A stretch of 18,136 nt of DNA from Methanomassiliicoccaceae archaeon (GTDB lineage: Archaea; Thermoplasmatota; Thermoplasmata; Methanomassiliicoccales; Methanomethylophilaceae). The notes under the pieces were generated by a model. It did not search any database. It worked only from the letters and a program-made list of their open reading frames with translations, and was not told the origin of the DNA. Both the position numbers and the translations under genes were made by a program. Below, piece after piece: positions 8,031 through 13,832 of this stretch (the first letter of the stretch is position 1; the number at the start of each line of letters is the position of its first letter). Location of the stretch: assembly GCA_009784745.1 (NCBI GenBank), contig WQXR01000013.1, positions 1 to 18,136 of the forward strand, written 5' to 3'.

Positions 8031-8330
8031 TCAAGGTAACTGAGGCATCATCTGATAAATTTCATATCTGTTGATGAGTTGCATAGGATCATCCTTCACC
8101 AGCGAAGCGGCGTGCTCAGCGGAATCCGCTGTCAGAACGGAAAAGCCGAACGCCGCGTTCGGCTTCAGTATCGGTCCCGATATTATTCCTCGTCCCTCGT
8201 CAATAAGCACCCTCCAGAATTTCCGGTGCTCTTCCACTATCTTTTTTTCATCATCGCTCAGATCCCTCGGGAATGTCGGTCTCGGATTCGGAAATATCAC
8301 GGCAAAATATTTTACTTCGTCGTTCTGCAT
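8031..8330 (-). CDS. YCII-related domain protein
   Basis: The 99-aa protein resembles the YCII family of small ferredoxin-fold proteins. It begins EVKYFAVIFPNPRPTFP, has a central LSDDEKKIVEEHRKFWRVL helix, the segment GRGIISGPILKPNAAFGFSV with the GP and G-x-G-x turn of YCII proteins, and a tail VKDDPMQLINRYEIYQM where bacterial members have the conserved DP followed by a hydrophobic strand. No catalytic role can be assigned; some relatives act as small dehydrochlorinase-like or sensor proteins. The gene is convergent with purL, its TGA ending 39 nt after the purL stop, and divergent from the 306-aa gene. TATA-like sequence at 8347-8358 suggests a leaderless mRNA. Confidence 0.8.
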   Translation of the reverse strand: MQNDEVKYFAVIFPNPRPTFPRDLSDDEKKIVEEHRKFWRVLIDEGRGIISGPILKPNAAFGFSVLTADSAEHAASLVKDDPMQLINRYEIYQMMPQLP

Positions 8331-8346
8331 GTTTTGTGATTCGCCG

Positions 8347-8358
8347 TTTGATATATTT
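8347..8358 (-). promoter_or_regulatory. TATA-like box of the YCII gene
   Basis: On the minus strand AAATATATCAA is centred about 22-25 nt before ATG 8330, the spacing expected for a leaderless archaeal promoter. Confidence 0.5.
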
Positions 8359-8398
8359 ACCTTTTCGTTCCCGTGCGCATATGTTTTGACAAGCAGTT

Positions 8399-8433
8399 AT
8401 CCTTACAGTAAGGATGATCTGTTTTCAAAACAG
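8399..8433. promoter_or_regulatory. Two adjacent perfect palindromes in the divergent gap (candidate operator)
   Basis: ATCCTTACAGTAAGGAT (8399-8415) and CTGTTTTCAAAACAG (8419-8433) are each perfect apart from the central base and are 3 bp apart. With single-base centres they are poor hairpins but good dyads for a dimeric DNA-binding protein. They lie between the YCII promoter and the AT-rich stretch near 8450-8465 that is the likely promoter of the 306-aa/PIN operon. Confidence 0.55.
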
Positions 8434-8518
8434 TTGATCTTCAGGAACGGAAAATAGATAAACAAAATGAAGATACCGTATCACAGACAGCCGTCAGTCA
8501 TCATATGGAGGTATTTGA

Positions 8519-9439
8519 TTGAAGTTAGATACAGGGGTTCCCGATCATGTGAAGATCGCATCGTTCATATTTCTCGATGAATACAGATCAAAGAATCACG
8601 ATGACCCGAGCGGGATCGTGTACAACAAATTCATGACCCTCCTCAATTCCGAGTTGAAGAAGGATAAGATCGATATCCGTCTGCCTCACTGCTGGTACAG
8701 GTGGGGTGATGAAGTTGTAAGATACCATATGCCGTACCTCTATTGGAATCATGATGATCCGAGATATACGACCGTCCTGTGGAAAGGAAAAACTCCGAGA
8801 TACAACGTCAATGATCCGACGGTCTCGGAAATAAAGAGTTTCTCCGGTAAATTCATTGATCTGTATTCAGGCCCCGAAGGGGCGGAAATGGCAATAGACA
8901 AGGTCTATGAGAAGGCCCCTTTCAAATTTCAGAACGAGTACCGCAAGATAAGAGAAAGCTTGAAGATAACGAAGAGCAAGATCCCTCCGGATAACTACAT
9001 AGGGTCTGTTCTGATGCCGTTGTTCGAGAACGCAATGAGGGTCTTTCCCAAAGAATTCTCCTCCGTCAAAGGCACTAAAGAGGATTTCGAAGAGGTCTTC
9101 AAAATGGCCGCGGAAAGAGGCGGAACAATTCAGGAACTGTTCGAAATGGCAGAGGATTTCTGGTTCTTTTTCTGTTACCATCTGAGACTTAACAAAAAGT
9201 GTCACGAGAACGTTCCGATATCCACACTGGATATATGGGAAGAAATGATATCTTGGGAAACAGAGATGTATGAGCGCGGTCTGCAGAACAATGTCCGCGA
9301 ATTCTATGACGGATGTCCTGAGAACCCGGTCGCGGATCGATTGCTGGAGAATTGGAAAAAGGATACGGATGAATTTGAGAGGCTGCTTAATAAATATCCC
9401 GACAATCTGGATGAACTCCTGTACGGAAAGGACAGGTAG
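8519..9439 (+). CDS. Uncharacterised 306-aa protein cotranscribed with a PIN-domain gene
   Basis: I do not recognise a named family. The start is TTG at 8519, chosen because GGAGGT (8507-8512) is a strong Shine-Dalgarno sequence 6 nt upstream; no ATG fits. The N-terminal 90 residues look like a helical, winged-helix-sized unit and contain an aromatic cluster, LPHCWYRWGDEVVRYHMPYL. The rest is largely charged helices (ALNKEDR-rich), with another aromatic stretch MAEDFWFFFCYHLRLNKK near residue 210. There is no signal peptide or membrane segment. Its TAG stop is 5 nt before the ATG of the PIN gene, so the two are surely cotranslated, suggesting a partner or antitoxin-like protein that binds the PIN nuclease or the operon promoter (inference). 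Confidence 0.8.
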   Translation: MKLDTGVPDHVKIASFIFLDEYRSKNHDDPSGIVYNKFMTLLNSELKKDKIDIRLPHCWYRWGDEVVRYHMPYLYWNHDDPRYTTVLWKGKTPRYNVNDPTVSEIKSFSGKFIDLYSGPEGAEMAIDKVYEKAPFKFQNEYRKIRESLKITKSKIPPDNYIGSVLMPLFENAMRVFPKEFSSVKGTKEDFEEVFKMAAERGGTIQELFEMAEDFWFFFCYHLRLNKKCHENVPISTLDIWEEMISWETEMYERGLQNNVREFYDGCPENPVADRLLENWKKDTDEFERLLNKYPDNLDELLYGKDR

Positions 9440-9444
9440 CGCAG

Positions 9445-9873
9445 ATGTCAGATCATAAACCGCCTCTTCTCATGGACACGTGTGCACTGAACAAAGATTT
9501 CCTGAAATGGCTGAGAACGTACAATGCAACCAAATCGATATCTTCCGTCACATATATGGAACACCTTATCTACATGGTCGGAACGAAGAAGGTGTCGGAG
9601 GATGATGTTAAACAGATACTCAGATACGCAGGGATATCCATACAGCCGTTCGGCAGTATCCAGGCGGAATACGCATCGGAATTCATGATCCAACGAACGG
9701 CAGAAAGATGCAGAACGTGTAACAAGATAGATTGGAACGATTGCATGGTCGCGGCGCACGCACCCATCGCTCCCACGGTACTCGTAACGGAGAATGTAAA
9801 AGACTTTCCGTATTTGGATGGGCGTGTGGTGACTCCTCAGGATGCCATGAAAAGGTACGGGCGCAGATATTGA
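9445..9873 (+). CDS. PIN-domain ribonuclease-like protein (VapC-type toxin candidate)
   Basis: The 142-aa protein has the acidic residues of a PIN domain in order: D11 in LLMDTCALN, E39 in TYMEHLIY, D96 and D99 in KIDWNDCMVAAHA, and N117/D120 in VLVTENVKDFP, the last segment being the usual end-of-domain N-x-x-D-F motif. PIN proteins are Mg2+-dependent RNases, often VapC toxins. It starts 5 nt after the stop of the 306-aa gene, which replaces the short VapB antitoxin normally expected in that place. Four cysteines (C13, C89, C92, C100) include a C-x-x-C pair that is unusual for VapC and might bind metal or form a structural cluster. The stop is TGA. Confidence 0.85.
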   Translation: MSDHKPPLLMDTCALNKDFLKWLRTYNATKSISSVTYMEHLIYMVGTKKVSEDDVKQILRYAGISIQPFGSIQAEYASEFMIQRTAERCRTCNKIDWNDCMVAAHAPIAPTVLVTENVKDFPYLDGRVVTPQDAMKRYGRRY

Positions 9874-9989
9874 GCGCACGGAAGACGGCGAGATAGGAAA
9901 AGGATCTTTGCTGTACAACAAGGATCGGCAAACGTGTTGCCCTCGCATGAGGTAAATACACATCACTGTTAACAGTCTCCGGAGGCAGT
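9874..9989. other. Intergenic stretch at left edge of accessory island
   Basis: No gene is seen. It contains the perfect 12-bp palindrome ACTGTTAACAGT at 9965-9976 and otherwise nothing recognisable. Confidence 0.4.
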
Positions 9990-10073
9990 CAAATTTCAGT
10001 CACAAACCGTTCCCGAACGAGATGTTCTGCCGTCTGCAAAACGGTCAATTCAGGTCTTCCGTATCAGTCGTCA

Positions 10074-10215
10074 ATTCGCCAGTTAATGATTGGCGAATTT
10101 GATGGCATACCAAAAAATCAAAATTCCCAGTCATTAACTGGTAAATTCGAAAAAGAAAGATCCGGATCTCCGATCTTCTGTTCGTCAGCAATTGGCTAGA
10201 AATCATCCAGCCAAT
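10074..10215 (+). repeat. Three 25-bp-class imperfect palindromic hinge modules in the DUF1016 remnant
   Basis: Modules lie at 10074-10098 (ATTCGCCA...TGGCGAAT arms), 10123-10146 (CCAGT-CATTA-ACTGG core) and 10191-10215 (ATTGGCT...AGCCAAT arms). The first two start 49 bp apart. In the DUF1016 frame they encode IRQLMIGE, NSQSLTGK and IG-stop-KSSSQ. They correspond to modules at 16374, 16413, 17405 and 17453. Confidence 0.7.
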
Positions 10216-10277
10216 CGTCCAGCGTGCAAAAAGCCGGCCGCGTATGATGTTAGTGAGGTCAGCCGAACGTATCATCA

Positions 10278-10303
10278 GATTGTGTCGACGCGTCTACACA
10301 ATC
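10278..10303. repeat. 26-bp near-perfect palindrome
   Basis: GATTGTGT (10278-10285) and ACACAATC (10296-10303) flank the central palindrome GACGCGTC (10287-10294); only the base pair at 10286/10295 breaks symmetry. It marks the point where similarity to DUF1016 fades. GATTGTGT recurs before the 552-aa gene. Confidence 0.65.
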
Positions 10304-10601
10304 AATGAAAGATGCGACAACAAGTTATGTATCTCAGAATGGAGTTGAGAACATTTGCCTATCATTTGCTTGTTGCGATTCGAAAATATGGTTTTCGTAG
10401 GAATTACATCGAATCATGGCAATAATTTTGAGTATTTTCTATGATTTTCAATGATTATTAACGAAATTCGAATTTCAACATTCGACCGACATTTGACGGG
10501 CGTTTGCCTGACGTTTGCTTCAACGATCAAAAAGGGTAAGCAATGCCTACCGGATTCGGGAAAGAGGCAGAACGTCAAGACAAACACTTGTTGATTGCAC
10601 A
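10304..10601. other. Non-coding stretch with four 11-bp degenerate units
   Basis: No credible gene is seen. At 10479-10522 four 11-bp units follow head to tail: CATTCGACCGA, CATTTGACGGG, CGTTTGCCTGA, CGTTTGCTTCA. They resemble in length and opening bases (C-A/G-T-T) the seven-unit 11-bp arrays inside the long repeats at 13335 and 15670. The rest is AT-rich and unremarkable. Confidence 0.5.
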
Positions 10602-10769
10602 TTATCCATCCATGTTGAGTTGGGCACACTGCTTGTGTCCCGGTCTCGAAATAATACCTATCGTGTTCACGGTCTCGATCCATTTTTGCGGTGACATGGT
10701 AAATGCGTTCGCCCCGGACCGTATCATAAACCGGTCGACTTCGACCAGTTTGGTGTTCGGGTTGTACAT
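10602..10769 (-). pseudogene. Fragment of a KilA-N domain protein
   Basis: Fifty-five codons on the minus strand begin MYNPNTKLVEVDRFMIRSGA and continue NAFTMSPQKWIETVNTIGII then SRPG. This reproduces the core of the prokaryotic KilA-N domain, where N-S-F-x-x-S-P-x-x-W-I-E-x-x-x-A-I-G-I-x-S-x-x-G is followed by R-Y-G-G-T-x-A-H-x-D-I-A. Here the sequence departs right after SRPG (about 10638) and ends 11 codons later, so the GGTYAH half and everything after it are gone. KilA-N is a DNA-binding domain of phage, viral and accessory proteins. The fragment's 5' edge coincides within 3 bp with the edge of repeat copy 1 (10772), so the repeat appears to have joined to or replaced the gene start. Not functional as it stands. 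Confidence 0.7.
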
Positions 10770-10771
10770 TG

Positions 10772-10871
10772 ATTCCCGTCCTTCCGTGAAACGGAAAATA
10801 ACGAACAAGTAAAAAAAGGAAACGAAAAGGAAAGGAACGGAGAAAACGATCCCTGCGATGAAGGAGATTTT
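10772..10871 (+). repeat. Dispersed repeat, copy 1 (3' 100 bp only)
   Basis: Starting at ATTCCCGTCC it matches 15856-15954 nearly base for base, and 13521-13585 over its first 65 bp. It contains the dyad TTCCGTGAAACGGAA and a purine-rich run, and ends at GAAGGAGATTTT. The upstream 250 bp present in copies 2 and 3 is missing; the KilA-N fragment lies there instead. Confidence 0.9.
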
Positions 10872-10884
10872 CACATACATACAC

Positions 10885-10932
10885 ATTTAAAGTGACATTT
10901 AAAGTGACATTTAAAGTGACATTTAAAGTGAC
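10885..10932. repeat. 12-bp tandem array (4 perfect units) after the minus-strand AlbA_2/HATPase gene
   Basis: Four perfect copies of ATTTAAAGTGAC on the plus strand, i.e. ATGTCACTTTAA on the gene strand, begin 6 nt after the TAG stop of the minus-strand gene. The same place after the plus-strand paralogue holds ATGATACTTTAA units. Confidence 0.95.
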
Positions 10933-10938
10933 ATTGAT

Positions 10939-11705
10939 CTAAAGGCCATCTCTATCATATGTGTTTGTCGCTTCCCATCTTCCTGTCTTCTTACTGCCTA
11001 CTCTGCGGATCAGACCCATACTCATCAGACTTTCGGTCGCTCTTTTAATGGTTCTGTCTGTCAATCCGTAAGATCTCGCCATGCTCTCTGCAGTAGAGAA
11101 TCTGCCTTCAAGTATCGCTTTGTAGACCTCCGTTTCCGCAGGCGTCAGACCATCGATACCGACAGCGGACGCTTTTCCGTCGCGACCTTTGTTATCAGCC
11201 TCACCCGGTCCGAAGGACGGGTCAAAAACTTTCGGACGCAGTAACACAACCTTGAACAATGCACCCATATTATCGAACACCGGATCTTTGAGGCCGTACT
11301 CTCTGCAAAGTCTCCTCATCTTCCCCATTCCGGATCCCCAGCCCTCCGTTACGCCGGCCGTCCTGAACACATTCGTCAATATAGGATTCCTGCTCATCGT
11401 TCCTCCCGCAAGAGCCTCTTCCAAACACAATCCTGACGGCATGTTCCCTTGAGACATCACCTCGATCCTGTCATCGAACACCGCCACCAGCGTCCTGCCC
11501 TCGATCTGAATGTAGTTACGATGACAGACGGCATTTGCGACGGATTCTCTTATTGCCCCTTCCGGCATCTCATGCACATCCTCGTTCGCTATCGATCCTT
11601 TATTTCAATGTTAAACCCATCTTCCAGATATTCCGTGATCTTCTTCGACGCGTCTCCCATAACTATTGTGTCGCCATCAGCGACATATTTTTCGTTTGAT
11701 AAGTA
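10939..11705 (-). pseudogene. AlbA_2/HATPase (COG2865-type) regulator, N-terminally truncated and frameshifted
   Basis: The open part (212 codons from GTG 11577) holds the HATPase_c_4-like domain, with EMPEGAIRESVANAVCHRNY, IEVMSQGNMPSG, SRNPILTNVF and TEGWGSGMGKMRRLCREYG, followed by a C-terminal winged helix LTPAETEVYKAILEGRFSTA and GLIRRVGSKKTGRWE. Immediately upstream another frame continues the same protein, DTIVMGDASKKITEYLEDGF then NIEIKDR, and stops at TAG 11591-11589; a one-base deletion near 11590-11604 explains the switch. The N-terminal AlbA_2 (Schlafen-type) domain is absent: the sequence runs into the start of the divergent paralogue. Family members are predicted transcription regulators or ATPases of uncertain role, frequent in mobile and defence regions. 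The stop is TAG followed by the 12-bp array. Probably inactive. Confidence 0.8.
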
Positions 11706-11768
11706 TGGTTGTTCATGACCTGAACAAAAATCTTTTTCATCCCGTAGAGCATTGGCGAATCCGGTATC

Positions 11769-13111
11769 ATGGTGTACGAGTCCGAATCGTCAGAGTGGAA
11801 AAGATCGTGGTCAGATAAGTGTTACAAAACGCTCGCAGCATTCAGCAATGGCCGCGGTGGGACAACGATAATAGGCAAGGATGATGACGGTCGGTATATG
11901 GTGTGAAAGATCCGGAAAAACTGATGGAAGATATACCGAACGGCGTGAAGGACAAACTAAGATTCCTTCCCGTGACGGAAAGATTCTCGGACGGCGGCAA
12001 AGAATGCATCTGCGTGATCGTAAGACCGCAGAAACATCCGGTGTATTACGACGGTCAATATTACAGTCGCACAGGAAGTGTCACAACACTGCTGGAAGGT
12101 CACGAACTCACCCTCGCACTGATGAAGAGAGAAGGCATCTCATGGACGGATCGCATCGCCGATAACATCAGTATCGGCGACCTTTCCAAGGAAGCGGCGG
12201 ATTACTTTGTGAACCTTGCGCGAGACAGAGGCCGCATACCTGTCTATGCAGGGTCAGACGATATGAGGGCACTTCTCAAACATTTGGATTTGTTGGATGG
12301 TGATGATATCAAGATAGCCGGCGCATTACTTTTTCATCCGCAGCCGGACCACATCGTTCCGGGAACAACGATCGATATCGGCGTATTTTCCGAGGACGGT
12401 GCACTGTTGCGCGACGATACAACGGCCGGACCGCTGATCATGCAGCCGGACAAGGCCGTCGAGGTCCTGTATGAGAGATACATTCAGGGAACGTACTACA
12501 TCGATGGCATGGATCGCAGAATGAGATATGATTATCCGAAAGAGGCCGTTCGTGAATGTGTTATGAATGCCGTAATCCACAAAGAGTATTCACGTTTTCT
12601 TCCTGTTACGATAAGAGTGTATCCGGACAGGTTAGAGATATTCAACCACGGAAAACTTCCGGATGGCTGGACCATAGAGAAACTGATAGGGGAACACGGT
12701 TCCGAACCGAGAAATTTCAGGATGGCAAAAGTGTTCTACGATGCCGGAAGGATCGAAAAATGGGGCATCGGGATAGGAATGATAATGAGGTCATGCAGGA
12801 ACGCCGGAATGCCCGATCCAAAGTTTGAGATATTCTCGGACGGATTAAGGGTAACGTTCAGACCGGCCGCGAAACTGAAAATCCATTCCGCGACCGCGAA
12901 CACCGAGGGCCTGACGCCGTCAGAGAAAAAGGTATACGCTGTGATAGCGGAGGGGAAGTTCACGACGGCAGAAGAGGCGGCATCATCCTTGGGGCTGTCT
13001 GTGGTAACTGTCAAAAGAACCACGGTCAAACTCAAAGAGAAAGGTCTGATCCGCAGAACGGGCAGTAAAAAGACAGGAGATTGGGAATCAATATGCGAGA
13101 TCAACCAATAA
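11769..13111 (+). pseudogene. AlbA_2/HATPase (COG2865-type) regulator with a frameshift after codon 45
   Basis: ATG 11769 opens a 45-codon stretch, MVYESESSEWKRSW then LAAFSNGRGGTTIIGKDDDG, the start of an AlbA_2 domain, ending at TGA 11904. The domain continues in another frame as VYGVKDPEKLMEDIPN and runs to 13111; one missing base near 11891-11895 (G run) accounts for it. The long part, which could also begin at GTG 11903 (402 codons), carries the rest of AlbA_2 (YYDGQYYSRTGSVT), the HATPase domain (KEAVRECVMNAVIHKEYSRF, RVYPDRLEIFNHGKLPDGW, IEKWGIGIGMIM) and a winged helix ending GLIRRTGSKKTGDWE. Repaired length, about 447 aa, is normal for the family. It is head to head with the minus-strand paralogue. 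The shift may be a real mutation, a programmed slip or a sequencing error. Confidence 0.8.
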
Positions 13112-13148
13112 TAACGACGTATGCCAGTGTGCTTTGGGCACGTCATAG

Positions 13149-13216
13149 ATGATACTTTAACAGATGAAATGATACTTTAAATGATACTTTAAATGATACT
13201 TTAAATGATACTTTAA
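13149..13216. repeat. 12-bp tandem array after the plus-strand AlbA_2/HATPase gene
   Basis: ATGATACTTTAA occurs at 13149-13160, then after 8 bp four perfect head-to-tail copies fill 13169-13216. The array starts 37 nt after the TAA stop and is in the same orientation relative to its gene as the ATGTCACTTTAA array at 10885-10932. The units differ only in the second triplet (ATA versus TCA). Confidence 0.95.
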
Positions 13217-13241
13217 ATTACACTTCGAACGATCATAGAAC

Positions 13242-13263
13242 CGCGAACGGACGACCGTTCGCG
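13242..13263 (+). repeat. GC-rich hairpin at the start of repeat copy 2
   Basis: CGCGAACGG (13242-13250), loop ACGA and CCGTTCGCG (13255-13263) form a perfect 9-bp stem. Repeat copy 2 begins at the next base. It may be a transcription terminator-like or processing structure for the upstream gene; no T run follows. Confidence 0.7.
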
Positions 13264-13585
13264 CACCGGATCCTGTCCCTTCCAACACGCTCCTCTCTCA
13301 TTATTCCGTCAACATTCGCACCCTTGCCAATCACCGTTAACGACACGTTCACGAGACGTTAACAACACGTTAACAACACCCTCGCAACACATTCACAACA
13401 CATTCACAACCAACCGTGATACACGTTAAGAAGCACGTATCCTCGCCTTTAAAAGGTGGATTCCCACGTTCTGACGCACCGTTGCATAACAAGAAATCGT
13501 TGACAGTACCGTTGGAACATATTCCCGTCCTTCCGTGAAACGGAAAATAACGAACAAGTAAAAAGGAAACGAAAAGGAAAGGAAC
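13264..13585 (+). repeat. Dispersed repeat, copy 2 (322 bp) with seven 11-bp units
   Basis: It begins CACCGGATCC and aligns with copy 3 (15599-15954) throughout. Blocks in order are about 70 bp of conserved sequence, seven 11-bp units at 13335-13411 (first CGTTAACGACA, later CGTTAACAACA, last CATTCACAACC), a conserved block with the dyad CCTTTAAAAGG, then ATTCCCGTCC...TTCCGTGAAACGGAA and a purine-rich run. Similarity ends at GGAAC, 34 bp sooner than in copy 3. No protein is supported within it. Confidence 0.9.
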
Positions 13586-13832
13586 ATAGGACACGATGGT
13601 TTCGATTGTGTAATGTATCTGTGATTGTGTAAACTCTGAGCAGATAAAATGAACGGATGTGACTGAAAAAGCGGTATTTTATTCCGATATCGGACGTGAA
13701 AGCGTCATTCGATACGCAGTTTGTTCTAAAACAGAGAAAAACAGGAGAGACCGGCAATTGGAATTGTGTAAACTCCCTGCAGGTGTGCGAATCTATTTCA
13801 GCGAAGAGAGTGTTGCCTGATGCAGGGATGCA
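13586..13832 (+). other. Upstream region of the 552-aa gene with repeated ATTGTGTAA motifs
   Basis: No gene is seen. GATTGTGTAA (13604-13613), GATTGTGTAAACTC (13623-13636) and ATTGTGTAAACTC (13763-13775) recur in one orientation, and GATTGTGT also forms the arms of the palindrome at 10278. GTATTTTATTCC near 13670 is a possible TATA-like element. A regulatory role for the motif is inference. Confidence 0.5.

Larger units (their letters stand above)
9990..10303 (+). pseudogene. Remnant of a DUF1016 (YhcG-type) nuclease gene, hinge region
   Basis: One frame stays open from about 9990 to 10197 and aligns with the hinge of the downstream DUF1016 genes. SIRQLMIGEF and NSQSLTGKF parallel SIPQLLTGES and QIPRLLTGES of the copy at 17246, and QSSSVQKAG (about 10212-10238) parallels the QSSSGQKS of the copy at 16035. 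A shifted frame then gives VSEVSRTYHQIV, matching DVFKISRTHYIVL, the segment just after the hinge. The N-terminal domain is only faintly visible and the whole C-terminal nuclease domain is absent. The frame has an in-frame TAG at 10198-10200 where sibling modules carry a Gln CAG codon. It is a dead fragment of a former gene in the same orientation as the intact one 6 kb downstream. Confidence 0.75.

Noticed and set aside
8399..8433. The twin palindromes as an intrinsic terminator
   Set aside because: Single-base loops, no T run, and location upstream of both neighbouring genes.
10414..10938. C-terminal extension of the minus-strand AlbA_2 gene through its TAG (readthrough as pyrrolysine), giving about 170 extra residues
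   Set aside because: The extension would translate the 12-bp array, the dispersed repeat and the KilA-N fragment in the wrong frame; the protein already ends like its paralogue before TAG.
10885..13216. The 12-bp arrays as CRISPR or as coding repeats
   Set aside because: Units are contiguous with no spacers, and each unit or its neighbour contains stops in the gene frame of the plus-strand copy.
13449..13757. Minus-strand frames in the repeats (also 10602-10886 N-terminal part, 15705-16013) as a small conserved gene family
   Set aside because: The shared peptide (RYFPFHGRTG) comes only from the repeated DNA, frames are not kept between copies, and no start signal is present.
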